From the NCBI RefSeq assembly GCF_019175385.1, contig NC_083344.1, positions 4,626,965 to 4,690,964 on the forward strand: a stretch of 64,000 nt of DNA, read 5' to 3'. The position numbers and the translations under genes are program-made. Under the pieces are notes generated by a model, which saw nothing but the letters and a program-made list of their open reading frames with translations, was not told where the DNA came from and ran no database searches. This DNA comes from Lycium barbarum. Its lineage: Eukaryota > Streptophyta > Magnoliopsida > Solanales > Solanaceae. This document shows, piece after piece, positions 1-12,596 of the stretch; position 1 is the first letter of the stretch, and every line of letters starts with the position of its first letter.

Positions 1-2891
1 TCTCGTTTCTCTTTCAATTGGTGACGTGGAATTGACGGAGGGTATCATGCAAAAGGTATTATCAGGCTGTCCTAACCTGGAGTGCTTGGAACTGGATGAT
101 GTTTCGGGCATACATCATTTGGAAATCAGCTCTGTGAAGCTGAGAGAATTGACCATACAAGACTACTTCGATGACCTTTGGCTCGTAGCCCCGTATATAC
201 AAAAATTGGAACTTTCGGGGTTCTGCTGTGAGATACGAATAAGACAGAGAGATGTGGTATCACTTGTTACTGCAATGCTTCATTTATATTTCGAAAACAA
301 CTTGGAGAAGAAACTTAGTTGAAGGAACTTCTTCATAGTGTTGCCCATGTCGAGAATCTTAAATTGGGTACCTACTGCATCGAGGTTTGTTCATACTCTT
401 CACTATCCAAAATTCAGAATCTTTTTTATGGACTTTTTATTAGCTATCGAAACCATCACTTTAGTAACATTAGCAGTGCCACTACTTAGGATAATCTAAG
501 TAATTGGATGATCAACTATGAGAATCGATAAGGAGTTTGCAATTTGTATAACATGTAAAATTTGGATTGATTTACATTGACCATACTCTTTAATTCTTGT
601 TGATGGGCTTTCCCAAGTATTTAGAGGTCCATCTTTGGATTCTCAAAGCAACCATGAACACTTTGATGTGGCAAAACGCAGTCGTATAGTCCCAGTTGTT
701 TTTATGAATTATCCAACAATTTGCATTTCATTTATTAAGTATGTCATATTTCCTTGTTTTGACATATTCTGGTTTGTCTATTTTGTTTACAAGTGCCTGT
801 CTATCTTGGAGTTGAAAGGGTGGCAGTTTCCACCATCAAGCCGGAAATTCTTAGAACTTACAGTAGCCTTTGAACAGTTGGACTTCCCTGGAATTTGCAG
901 CTTTCTACAGAGCTCATTGGATCTTGAGACATTGGTCATTCACTGGTACGATAACAGACCAAGAGTAAGTTTCTTTCAGACCTTTATTTTTGTTACTTCA
1001 TGTTATTCATATCAAACAACTATTAGTGGAGGAAGAAGATGGTATATATCAACATTTCTGATCTTAAGTACGTCAGGAAAAAACATCATAATTTCTTCTT
1101 AATTTAAACCACCTATATTTTATAGGTATTGGTGAAATGTTACAATGAGGGGGACTTGACTGCTTTACCTTTTCAAAAATGGTAAAGACTTTTTTTGATG
1201 ACATGGGAACCCGCAGCCGCTAGCCTTCGGGTGCGCATAGGGTAAACCCAGCTCCTGTGCAATAGCTCGCAAACCACACAGAAGAGGTGACCCACACTAG
1301 GCAAGCCCGGTGCGACGAGCTCGACCCAGAAGGCAAATCCCCTACTGTCGTAGGCAGGGGGTTTCGAACCTGAGACCTCCATTATGAGAGTCCCAATGCT
1401 CAACCAACTGAGCCACCCTTGCGGGTTTTCAAAAATGGTAAGACTTGAACTTGTTTAGTCCTCAAGTATAGAGAGATTAAGGAGTTAAGCCTCTAAATGT
1501 GTAAGACTTGAACTGGTTCAGTATTTGACAAAAGTGTACGAAATAATGCATAAGCAAAAAGCGGGTTTCTGTATTGGAGGACTCCCATTTGCAATTTGAA
1601 ACAAAACTAGCATAAGTACTTAATGAGCTTCACAACAATATCTTCTAACTTGTGGAATCTGCTCCCATGTACATTATTTCATAAGAACTAAAAAAGAGAA
1701 AAACCATGTGAGCGGAAAGAAGGATCAAACCGGGAAGTTCTTATTGCATTATTGGAGATAAACTTTGGGTTTCCTTTCGAAGTCAAAAGGAAGGGAGCTT
1801 CCACTTGTCAAGGCTTAATTTCGCTATAGCTTCTCTTGTTACTGAGTTAATGCTGAAAATGTTATTCTCTGTATCCATAGATGACTGTATCTAGCTAAAG
1901 AATCACCCAAACCATTGGCTTCTCCGTAACAGTGTGTCACCTCGACTTATGAATCAATTCTTTTATCTTTTCAATAATAGTGTCATATTGCCAAGAACGT
2001 TTTGTAACTCGCTTGACAACATTCACAATAAGTAAGAGTCAGCTTCCTCCGAAATGTTGCTGATACCATGTTCAAGAAACCATTTAAGCCCATAGGAGAG
2101 TACAAACGCTTCAGCCGTATTTTTTGTTCAAATTCTGCTTTTCTAGTCTCAAAAGTTGATTATCTCTCTTTGTTAAATCTGCTTCCGCTCCGTGCTTATT
2201 ATTCCTTTTTGTTGTAAGACATTCAGAAGAACTTTTTAGTTCTCTCAATCCATTTTCCTTCATAAAATAGTTCAGCTTGCATTGCTTTGACAGGAATTTC
2301 ATGTTGGCCACTATCAAAATTGATTCTATGAGTAAACTTTTTTGTAGTTGTTGGAAAAAGATGTTTAACAAGGGATCGTACTCACCTTCATGAGGGGATA
2401 AATGATCAGATACTTTGAAACTTTTTTTTTTTTTTTTTTGCATGTACCACATTGTAACATTTGCTAAGGACTTGAGACTATCCTCGAATTTAAAATTTCA
2501 TCGCCTTTTTATTTTATCCACAATCAATTCCTTGGCTTCCTACTTCCATCTAAGGAGAATAGCCGGTTAATATAGCAGATTCTTTCCTCAGGACCTGTTG
2601 TCAAGGTACACAAATGAGGATGAACAGACCAGGAGGTTTGAGACACATAATTTTAACTGCTCGTTTCCACATCTGAAGACCGTTAAGATCATTAACTTTT
2701 ATGGATCTGTGCTGCCATTGGTGAAATATTTGCTCAAGCATGCAACTGTGCTAGAAAAGTTTGTCATTGTTGCCGCATTCGAAAAGACGGATTATGAGAG
2801 TGATGCATCTCCGGATTATGTTGAAATGGCACAGGAGCTCCTAAGTTTTCCAAGATCCTCTCCGCACGCTTCAGTTATCTTTTCTTTTTGA
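1..2891 (+). pseudogene. F-box/LRR-FBD gene relic, copy 1 (5' end outside window)
   Basis: Three coding blocks can be joined by splice signals: 1-384 (donor after CGAG), 794-964 (donor GTAAGT) and 2592-2891 (acceptor CCTCAG). They encode leucine-rich repeat segments (LSGCPNLECLELDDV; LSILELKGWQ) followed by a C-terminal FBD-type domain ending in FPRSSPHASVIFSF. F-box/LRR/FBD proteins are substrate receptors of SCF ubiquitin ligases; the F-box itself would lie upstream of base 1. The first block carries a frameshift near 305-322 (in-frame TGA at 320-322, reading resumes as KELLHSVAHVENL one frame over), so I call it a pseudogene. The same order of blocks recurs at 17.7-19.3 kb. The middle intron holds a SINE. 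An intact gene with an unusual splice at 305-322 is possible but less likely. Confidence 0.72.
1186..1425 (-). mobile_element. tRNA-derived SINE inside an FBD intron
   Basis: On the minus strand the element starts with tRNA-like Pol III promoter boxes: an A-box-like TGGCTCAGTTGG and a B box GGTTCGAAACC at the expected spacing. It is flanked by a perfect 16-bp target-site duplication (ttttcaaaaatggtaa at 1170-1185 and 1426-1441). The homologous position in the second FBD copy (about 18,760-18,790) has one such sequence and no insert. The 3' end is a short A-rich tail on the minus strand. The sequence resembles the Au-type SINEs of plants; the family name is from memory, but the SINE call is well supported. 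Confidence 0.85.
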
Positions 2892-4433
2892 TAACCTTTG
2901 GCCCCTATTATTTGTATTAATCGCGACGTACTTAACATCTGTTACTTTATTTTTGAAACTGGTTTGAGCTGATAGACTGATAGACAAGGCTTGGACTATA
3001 CTTGTCGTACCCAAGTAGTTATTAGTAGTTCCTCATGTCCAAGTAACAAGGTCTTCATTCTCTAATCATCATCTAAGAAAACTTGTTCTAAATTTTTTGT
3101 GATTTCAGTTCATATTGCTGAATCCTGATCATGCTTTTATATTATGAAAATATAAGTTTGAAAATCATTTCCCTTGAACTGTGCTTCAAGATTCGTTGCT
3201 TGTCCAAGCACTTGTTTCTTTCGCATATGTTATTTTAATTGGTGGAAAAGAAACTTTAACATTCTTAAATTCCTCTGCGACCTTTTCGCACAAGTAGAAT
3301 AGTTGCTCTCTCCCACTTTATTTCTTTTCGAAACAAAGACTTGGAGGCAGACAGGGACGGAGCTAAAACCACTGTTGCAGAAAAAAGGTTCAGAAGCTAC
3401 CTCTACTTGGACTTGAAAGTAAGCACTATTTTCAAACAGGAATGGCCTCTTTGGGTCTGTCTAAGTTATTTATTGGCGGAATTGTCTGGGAGGCCCTTGT
3501 ACTTGTCCATTTTTGTCATCCCGGTGTTCGGACTTACGGGTTTGCCAACTAAACCCTTCTACCCTTTAAAACTGAGCAGTGTAAATCTCTCGTTAAGCGT
3601 AAAAGGTAAAGTTTAAAGTTAAATTGTTGTCAAATAAGTAAATGTTTTATTCTTTTTAGGACAGACTAAAAAGGAAAATGTGTCATATAAATTGGGACAG
3701 AGGGAGTATTATTTTGATGTTTTTTTCCAAAATACATACTATAATTTATAAGTCGTATTAATTCCTTAATCACTGTGTCAAGGTTTAGTTGTACATTAAA
3801 AGCTGGGAGAATGAAGTGCAGTTTAAAACTCCACAATGCCTTTTTTTCTCCGATAGAGTTTTATCTCCAACCAAATAATGCTAATAGAGAAACTCCAACC
3901 AGTTACCAACTAGTAAGGGTTATAAAATCCATAAACATGATTGACATCTTCCTTACTTTTGGTAGCTCCTAGATGAGGCTGATTCCATTATATAGAAAGG
4001 TATATAAGAATTAGAACCTAATGTTTGTGTAAACATATATGCACATTGTTTTGGGATAGAACAAAGAAGGAAGCTGAAGATCCAAGTTTGAGACAAAATG
4101 AATATTTGATTCATGGCAATATACCTAGGTTAAGGATTGGTTATGTACTTATTTATATGAATTTCAGTTCCTCTTCTCCTTGGCGAATCTGTCCATGTTT
4201 TTCTTGCTCTGCCTTGTTGTGTATTGCATTTTGACGGTGAAATGAAATGCATCGGTTAATATTGACTTTCCTTAAGTGGAGAAGGATAAAGGGGCAATGG
4301 TCATTATCCACCGAGTTTCGAGCTCTGTGCCATTGGCCCTAGTCAATTATCAAAAAAGAAAATGGACTTTCCTTAGTCATTAAGTGATTGATTGTACTTC
4401 CTTGTTTTTTATTATTAATATACTTATGATCAG
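2892..4433. other. FBD 3' flank, then no recognisable gene
   Basis: 2892-3345 aligns with the 3' flank of the second FBD copy (19,335-19,860), so the duplication extends beyond the coding part. After about 3345 the two copies diverge. I found no convincing gene from 3346 to 4433; short open frames there lack family features. Confidence 0.4.
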
Positions 4434-4550
4434 ATGTGGTTTGCTCCAGAAGACCGCTCTAGTGGTACCCTACTTCAGAACAAGATGATGCATATCAAAG
4501 AACTCTTTGAAACAAGGGTCAGACACCCCTTGTCCAAAGAAGCATTTTGA
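4434..4550 (+). CDS. Possible terminal coding exon, unrecognised
   Basis: A 38-codon block follows an acceptor-like TGATCAG and ends in TGA. It reads MWFAPEDRSSGTLL and later HIKELFETRVRHPL, with a protein-like composition unlike the surrounding AT-rich frames. It could be the last exon of a decayed or fragmented gene. I do not recognise the family and cannot place the upstream exons, so this is a weak call. Confidence 0.2.
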   Translation: MWFAPEDRSSGTLLQNKMMHIKELFETRVRHPLSKEAF

Positions 4551-4825
4551 GTCATACTTCTATCATCCTTTTTGTATTATCTGTCTGTTGTAAGTGGTTT
4601 TAGCAACACTTTGTATGGTTTTGTTCCTTTGCCTGTAATTTTGCTTTTTAAAGCCTCAGAAATGTGTTCTCAAGATGAGCACACGTGTCAAAAAGAGAAT
4701 TAAAGCATTAGGCTAGGGAGAACCGGAAAATTCAAATCGATTATCCACCGTGACAATAACAATTGACCAATAATTTTGTAACCTGGAAAATTAGGAGACA
4801 CTAAACTGAAGAGTATGATTATGCC

Positions 4826-5000
4826 TAGGGTTGTACAGGGCAAACCGATAAACCGCACCAAACCGACAAACCGAACCAAACCGAAAAAAAAACTCGACTA
4901 GTGGTTTGGTTCGATTTGGTTTGGTGTTTGAAAAAAAAACCCGACCATTATAGGGTTGGTTTGGTTTTAATTAAAAAAAGTCAAACCGAACCCAAACCAA
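4826..5000 (+). repeat. Left hAT terminus and subterminal AAACCG-rich repeats
   Basis: Begins TAGGGTTGTACAGGGC and continues with many AAACCGA/CCAAACCG words on one side and GGTTTGGTTT words on the other, a typical hAT subterminal pattern. It is homologous to the 5' end of the separate hAT element at 26,309. Compared with the right arm it carries about 15 extra bases near 4913-4930. Confidence 0.75.
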
Positions 5001-5861
5001 CCCGATTATAGATATACTACTTTTAAATTATGTTATACATAAAAATATTTATTAAAATGTAATTTATAAATATTTTTTTAAAATTTTTCATAATTTTTAT
5101 TTTCTTTCTTACATTTAGATTTGGATTTAAGAAGCCCATCTAAATAATATAAAGAAAAAAACCCATAAGGAAATGAACACCACAAGTCCACAAGTCCAAA
5201 AGACCAAAACATAATACAAATTTAGCCCAATTCGGCTACAGAAACAGAACCTTCTCCCAATATTAGGTCTAGAACACAACACACAAAAGTTATTTGCAGA
5301 TCCCTCTTTTGTGCAAAACTGCAAATACTTTCTCCTTTTCTCATTTCAGATCCCTTTCTCCTTTTCTCTTTTGCTTTCCTCTCAAATCAAAGAAATAATA
5401 TGACACTCAGTAGCTTGTGATCTTAATTCTTAGCCATCGTTTGCCTTTTCTCATTTCAGATTTATCACAGAGCATTCGGATCTTATGATCTTAGGCTACA
5501 GGCTACAAGACTCAACTTTACACTGTAAGCATTTTGTTTTTCCTAATTTTTTTTTTGTGAAAGTAGTTTTACAATTGCTTTCACTATGTGAAAGTAGAAT
5601 TTCATTTAAAACCAGGATACAAAACTCTCATCGACAAACCAATGATCCTTGTTTACATAATAATAATAATATCAATAAAAGGGACCTATCATATCCAAAA
5701 CCAGAAGAAGAGAAAAGTGGAATTAGATGTCAAATTTAGGCATTAGCTTTTGATGCTGCCAAAGAATCTAGAAAGTGGCAAAGGACCCTCAGCTTCTTCA
5801 TCATCGCTTGTAGACTGCAAAGGACCCAGTTTACTAAAAGCAATTTCAGAGAGAGAAAGAA

Positions 5862-5863
<2 letters not shown>

Positions 5864-5902
<39 letters not shown>
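5864..5902. repeat. TA microsatellite, left arm
   Basis: About 39 bp of alternating TA in the 5' leader of the left transposase. Its partner in the right arm (12,562-12,594) is about 33 bp, one of the few length differences between the arms. Confidence 0.95.
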
Positions 5903-5906
<4 letters not shown>

Positions 5907-6124
5907 AGAAAGGAAGATCTTCTTTATAGATGAAAAAGGGGGTGGTGGGGGATATCAAGCACGGAGAGGAGACGATGATATTCTTTCTTTTCCAGGAGGA
6001 AGGAAACAACACTTTTTTTTCCTAATTAGCTTTAACGTTTTACAAATTTATTTATATTGCTATCAATTTGTTGATTTGTTACAAATTACAACTTTTTTAT
6101 TATATACAGAAATTGTCTTTCGCG

Positions 6125-8233
6125 ATGGAAGCGACAACTTCTGGAACTAAATCGCTAGTGATTGACAACAACCCTCCGATTGTGCCAACAGAATCTCAAC
6201 AACAACAAGGTAAGAACATTCCTCATCGACGCACTCCTCCTAAAAAGCAAAAAAGAACAACTCCTAAAGAACCTTCTAAATCTGGGAATAGTGGTAGAGA
6301 GACTTCTGAGATTTGGGATCACTTCTTCAAATTTAAAGCTAAAGGAGGTAAAATTAGGGCGAAATGCAATTACTGTCCAAAAACGTTTGCTGCCGAAAGC
6401 AAGAATGGGACTACTACATTATCGTCACATCTAACTGTTAAATGTAACAAATCTCCCTTTAGAATCGTTGATAAGAGACAAACAACATTAAAACCTATTA
6501 AAGAAGGGTGGACAGAAGGTCTTTCGGGTTCTAATGAAAGGGTAGTGTATAATGCGGATGAAATTAGGAGGGCCATTGCAGAATTTGTAATTATTGATGA
6601 GCATCCATTTAGAGTTGTAGAGGGAGAAGGCTTTAGGAAATTGATGGCTAAAGCCTTACCAAATTTTGAACTACCTTCTCGTGTTACTGTTGCAAGGCAT
6701 TGCTTGAGGATTTATCAAAAAGAGAAAGATAAGCTTAAATATCTTATCAAGGACCAACGTGTTTGCCTTACTAGTGACACGTGGACATCACTCCAAAATT
6801 TGAGTTATATGGTTGTCACCGCACATTGGATTGATGACCGATGGAATTTACAAAAGAAAATTCTGAACTTTTTTCCAACACCAGATCACAAAGGCGAGAC
6901 TATTGCTAAGGGAATTGAGGAATGCTTATTGGGTTGGGGCATTGATAACTTGTTTACAGTAACCTTAGACAATGCGACTGCCAATGATGCTGCCATTAAG
7001 CATTTGAAGGTGCTAATGGATGATTGGAATGGGGTAATACTTGGAAATGAATTTTTACATGTTAGGTGTAGTGCTCACATATTGAACTTGATTGTAAAAG
7101 AAGGGTTAGATGAACAAATTGAACCCATTTCTCGTGTAAGGAATGCGGTAAAATACGTTAGATCTTCTCCTTCAAGGTTTGCTTCTTTTAAGTCATTTGT
7201 TGAAAAAACTAAGATAGATACTCATGGTCTTGTGAGTCTTGATGTTGAAACTAGATGGAACTCGACATATACAATGTTAGATACAGCTATAAAATTTGAA
7301 AAAGCCTTTACAAGAATGTATCTGGATGACCATAAATACCAAAAGTATTGTCGAGAAATAAGTGCATTAAGAGGAAATCCATCAGCAAATGACTGGAAGA
7401 ATGTGAGAGCTTTTGTCAAGTTTCTTGATCTTTTCTACTAGACCACTTTAAAATTTTCAGGGACTTTGTATGTTACTTCCAACTGTTTCTTCCGTGAATT
7501 TTTTACTCTTCGAAGTTCTATTAAAAAGTATTCTACATGCGAAGATCTTATTTTGGTTGATATGGCAGACAGGATGAAAAGTAAATTTGAGAAGTATTGG
7601 GGAAATTTTGAGAATATGAATATGTTATTGATTGTTGCTGTTGTGTTAGATCCGAGATATAAGATGAAGTATGTAAACTTCACTCTTTCCAAAGCATATG
7701 GTCCTTTGTTGGGAAGATTAAAGTCGGAAGATGTGGCAAGTGTTTTAACGCGTTTGTATGATTCTTACAATAACTCTTTCGTTGATGCTTCTTCTAATGA
7801 CAATATTGGAGGTGATACTAGCATGAGTGAAACTGATGATTTGTTGGAATCTGAATGGGAGAAACATTTGGCAAACGAGGGAAATATTGCAAAAAAAACT
7901 GATCTTCAGATATACTTGATGGATGATGTGGTGAAGAATAAAGATTTTGATATCTTGTCTTGGTGGAAAGTTTCATCTAGTAAATATCCAGTTGTTTCAA
8001 AAATTGCGAAAGATGTTCTTTCTATTCCTATTTCTACTGTTGCATCTGAGTCGGCATTTAGTACAGGTGGTCGAATTCTTGATTCTTACCGGAGTTCTTT
8101 ATCGCCAAAAACAGTAGAAGCTCTAATTTGTACTCAACAATGGCTACGATCACCTTCTAAAGAATACAATTTTCACGACAGTTTGGAAGAAGTCCAGAAC
8201 ATTGAGCAAGTTGATGAAGGTATTCTCAAATAG
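6125..8233 (+). pseudogene. hAT transposase, left arm, one in-frame amber stop
   Basis: The likely start is ATG 6125 (MEATTSGTKS). In order the frame shows a BED zinc finger (CNYC near 6363 and HLTVKC near 6430), the RNase H-like hAT core with LTSDTWTS (near 6769) and LDNATAND (near 6965), the RCSAHILNLIVKEG block (near 7066), an ETRWNSTY block (near 7245), and the C-terminal dimerisation region with ASESAFSTGGR (near 8041). It resembles plant RICESLEEPER/DAYSLEEPER-type proteins in length, about 700 residues. A single TAG at 7439-7441 splits it, and the frame continues without a shift on both sides. Family proteins commonly have an ordinary residue there; CAG to TAG is a one-base transition. 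The right-arm copy has the same stop. Confidence 0.9.
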
Positions 8234-9226
8234 CATCTGATGAATATTTGCATACATGACCCTATTTTTTTATCCTGCTCATGTCTTGATGGTACTTATG
8301 AACTGCAGCAGTCAGCAGATATGCAATTCTGCTTTGGCTTCCTTCTTCCATGCAGAAATTGAATTGCACCAATAATCCAATACCATGTAATACTTGTTTA
8401 AAAAGTGGATATTTGAGAAAATCAGCTGCAGGCCTGCAGTAGTAGCAGAAGCAAAAAAATATTTGGAATCTATGCCTAAATGCATATATGGTTTCTTTTA
8501 CTTATTTCTCAAAGAGCTGTTGGTTTTCTTTTATGAATGGAGAAAGAAATCATGGACATATAGCATTGATGGACAATTGGACATATAGCATTGATTAGCC
8601 AGTTTTCTTTTACTTATTAATTTATTCTTTTTTCTTGCAGAGTATGGAGACTCACCTTTGAGCATTGATTAGCCAGTTTCGTTCACGATGCATTATCTGT
8701 GTGAGAATTGGTATGCTAATTGATTACACTATTCTTTTACAAAAGTTACAGGCTTCTTCTACAAAAAATTGTTTTGTATAGCTCATTTTCTTTGATAGTT
8801 ATGAATTGACTGGCACTAATTCTCCTTATTTCTCTGTTGTGTTTTACTAATATTGTTTTCTAGGTGGTGCAATTGTTTTCTAGCTGGTGCAATTGTTTTC
8901 TTTGGTAACTGAGACTTGCAGAACTAGGACCAAAAGACATAGTACTCAAGGCTGAAGTAGACAATTTGCTTCCCTTTTGTTTTTTAATATTTGGTACTTA
9001 TTAGCATAAAAGGCTGGAGTTGTGGGGACTTTCATATATTTTAATATTAGTATTTCCAATCAGAGGTAGTAACTTATATGATGAAAAAGAAAACTTTAGA
9101 TAAATCAGTTGCACTGCTTTTTCTAGCTGGTGTAAACAGCAGTACTTGCTCAATCTTTAAGCTGTAGTGATTCCTTTCAGTTGCTGACTGCTGTATGTAT
9201 CTTGCAGGCTGCAACCTTTGTTTATT
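8234..9226. other. hAT 3' non-coding portion of left arm
   Basis: No coding sequence is seen. It contains a short local duplication around 8862-8901 (tggtgcaattgttttcta repeated) and ends at the palindrome centre without a hAT terminus. Confidence 0.6.
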
Positions 9227-9276
9227 ACTGGGCAAAAATAAACAAAGGTTGCAGCCTGCAAGATACATACAACAGT
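9187..9276. repeat. Palindrome centre
   Basis: The arms meet at tttgtttatt / aataaacaaa with the loop actgggcaaa (9227-9236). Reading frames on the two strands across the centre give almost the same protein, as expected for a palindrome. One transition separates the arms here (9191 versus 9272). Confidence 0.95.
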
Positions 9277-10230
9277 CAGCAACTGAAAGGAATCACTACA
9301 GCTTAAAGATTGAGCAAGTACTGCTGTTTACACCAGCTAGAAAAAGCAGTGCAACTGATTTATCTAAAGTTTTCTTTTTCATCATATAAGTTACTACCTC
9401 TGATTGGAAATACTAATATTAAAATATATGAAAGTCCCCACAACTCCAGCCTTTTATGCTAATAAGTACCAAATATTAAAAAACAAAAGGGAAGCAAATT
9501 GTCTACTTCAGCCTTGAGTACTATGTCTTTTGGTCCTAGTTCTGCAAGTCTCAGTTACCAAAGAAAACAATTGCACCAGCTAGAAAACAATTGTACCACC
9601 TAGAAAACAATATTAGTAAAACACAACAGAGAAATAAGGAGAATTAGTGCCAGTCAATTCATAACTATCAAAGAAAATGAGCTATACAAAACAATTTTTT
9701 TGTAGAAGAAGCCTGTAACTTTTGTAAAAGAATAGTGTAATCAATTAGCATACCAATTCTCACACAGATAATGCATCGTGAACGAAACTGGCTAATCAAT
9801 GCTCAAAGGTGAGTCTCCATACTCTGCAAGAAAAAAGAATAAATTAATAAGTAAAAGAAAACTGGCTAATCAATGCTATATGTCCAATTGTCCATCAATG
9901 CTATATGTCCATGATTTCTTTCTCCATTCATAAAAGAAAACCAACAGCTCTTTGAGAAATAAGTAAAAGAAACCATATATGCATTTAGGCATAGATTCCA
10001 AATATTTTTTTGCTTCTGCTACTACTGCAGGCCTGCAGCTGATTTTCTCAAATATCCACTTTTTAAACAAGTATTACATGGTATTGGGTTATTGGTGCAA
10101 TTCAATTTCTGCATGGAAGAAGGAAGCCAAAGCAGAATTGCATATCTGCTGACTGCTGCAGTTCATAAGTACCATCAAGACATGAGCAGGATAAAAAAAT
10201 AGGGTCATGTATGCAAATATTCATCAGATG

Positions 10231-12339
10231 CTATTTGAGAATACCTTCATCAACTTGCTCAATGTTCTGGACTTCTTCCAAACTGTCGTGAAAATTGTAT
10301 TCTTTAGAAGGTGATCGTAGCCATTGTTGAGTACAAATTAGAGCTTCTACTGTTTTTGGCGATAAAGAACTCCGGTAAGAATCAAGAATTCGACCACCTG
10401 TACTAAATGCCGACTCAGATGCAACAGTAGAAATAGGAATAGAAAGAACATCTTTCGCAATTTTTGAAACAACTGGATATTTACTAGATGAAACTTTCCA
10501 CCAAGACAAGATATCAAAATCTTTATTCTTCACCACATCATCCATCAAGTATATCTGAAGATCAGTTTTTTTTGCAATATTTCCCTCGTTTGCCAAATGT
10601 TTCTCCCATTCAGATTCCAACAAATCATCAGTTTCACTCATGCTAGTATCACCTCCAATATTGTCATTAGAAGAAGCATCAACGAAAGAGTTATTGTAAG
10701 AATCATACAAACGCGTTAAAACACTTGCCACATCTTCCGACTTTAATCTTCCCAACAAAGGACCATATGCTTTGGAAAGAGTGAAGTTTACATACTTCAT
10801 CTTATATCTCGGATCTAACACAACAGCAACAATCAATAACATATTCATATTCTCAAAATTTCCCCAATACTTCTCAAATTTACTTTTCATCCTGTCTGCC
10901 ATATCAACCAAAATAAGATCTTCGCATGTAGAATACTTTTTAATAGAACTTCGAAGAGTAAAAAATTCACGGAAGAAACAGTTGGAAGTAACATACAAAG
11001 TCCCTGAAAATTTTAAAGTGGTCTAGTAGAAAAGATCAAGAAACTTGACAAAAGCTCTCACATTCTTCCAGTCATTTGCTGATGGATTTCCTCTTAATGC
11101 ACTTATTTCTCGACAATACTTTTGGTATTTATGGTCATCCAGATACATTCTTGTAAAGGCTTTTTCAAATTTTATAGCTGTATCTAACATTGTATATGTC
11201 GAGTTCCATCTAGTTTCAACATCAAGACTCACAAGACCATGAGTATCTATCTTAGTTTTTTCAACAAATGACTTAAAAGAAGCAAACCTTGAAGGAGAAG
11301 ATCTAACGTATTTTACCGCATTCCTTACACGAGAAATGGGTTCAATTTGTTCATCTAACCCTTCTTTTACAATCAAGTTCAATATGTGAGCACTACACCT
11401 AACATGTAAAAATTCATTTCCAAGTATTACCCCATTCCAATCATCCATTAGCACCTTCAAATGCTTAATGGCAGCATCATTGGCAGTCGCATTGTCTAAG
11501 GTTACTGTAAACAAGTTATCAATGCCCCAACCCAATAAGCATTCCTCAATTCCCTTAGCAATAGTCTCGCCTTTGTGATCTGGTGTTGGAAAAAAGTTCA
11601 GAATTTTCTTTTGTAAATTCCATCGGTCATCAATCCAATGTGCGGTGACAACCATATAACTCAAATTTTGGAGTGATGTCCACGTGTCACTAGTAAGGCA
11701 AACACGTTGGTCCTTGATAAGATATTTAAGCTTATCTTTCTCTTTTTGATAAATCCTCAAGCAATGCCTTGCAACAGTAACACGAGAAGGTAGTTCAAAA
11801 TTTGGTAAGGCTTTAGCCATCAATTTCCTAAAGCCTTCTCCCTCTACAACTCTAAATGGATGCTCATCAATAATTACAAATTCTGCAATGGCCCTCCTAA
11901 TTTCATCCGCATTATACACTACCCTTTCATTAGAACCCGAAAGACCTTCTGTCCACCCTTCTTTAATAGGTTTTAATGTTGTTTGTCTCTTATCAACGAT
12001 TCTAAAGGGAGATTTGTTACATTTAACAGTTAGATGTGACGATAATGTAGTAGTCCCATTCTTGCTTTCGGCAGCAAACGTTTTTGGACAGTAATTGCAT
12101 TTCGCCCTAATTTTACCTCCTTTAGCTTTAAATTTGAAGAAGTGATCCCAAATCTCAGAAGTCTCTCTACCACTATTCCCAGATTTAGAAGGTTCTTTAG
12201 GAGTTGTTCTTTTTTGCTTTTTAGGAGGAGTGCGTCGATGAGGAATGTTCTTACCTTGTTGTTGTTGAGATTCTGTTGGCACAATCGGAGGGTTGTTGTC
12301 AATCACTAGCGATTTAGTTCCAGAAGTTGTCGCTTCCAT
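10231..12339 (-). pseudogene. hAT transposase, right arm, same amber stop
   Basis: Inverted copy of the left-arm gene, starting at the ATG on the minus strand at 12,339. Both large coding blocks give the same amino-acid sequence as the left copy, and the in-frame TAG lies at the mirrored position (11,023-11,025). Sharing the stop shows it existed before the arms were duplicated. The gene has the same BED finger, catalytic core and dimerisation region and is read toward the palindrome centre, so the two genes converge. Confidence 0.9.
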
Positions 12340-12557
12340 CGCGAAAGACAATTTCTGTATATAATAAAAAAGTTGTAATTTGTAACAAATCAACAAATTG
12401 ATAGCAATATAAATAAATTTGTAAAACGTTAAAGCTAATTAGGAAAAAAAAGTGTTGTTTCCTTCCTCCTGGAAAAGAAAGAATATCATCGTCTCCTCTC
12501 CGTGTTTGATATCCCCCACCACCCCCTTTTTCATCTATAAAGAAGATCTTCCTTTCT

Positions 12558-12561
<4 letters not shown>

Positions 12562-12594
<33 letters not shown>
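12562..12594. repeat. TA microsatellite, right arm
   Basis: Counterpart of 5864-5902, shorter by about 6 bp. Confidence 0.95.

Positions 12595-12596
<2 letters not shown>

Noticed and set aside
1186..1425. tRNA gene suggested by A and B boxes on the minus strand
   Set aside because: No cloverleaf closes, and a 16-bp target duplication shows it is a SINE.
1..2891. Functional F-box/LRR gene
   Set aside because: Frameshift and stop at 305-322 in the first block; no alternative splice restores the frame cleanly.
4826..4990. Telomere-like repeats (AAACCGA words)
   Set aside because: Not the plant telomere unit TTTAGGG; the words are hAT subterminal repeats, found again at 26.3 kb and 13.5 kb.
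9074..9389. Pair of 64-residue genes on opposite strands with nearly the same protein
   Set aside because: They are mirror images across the palindrome centre and have no family features.
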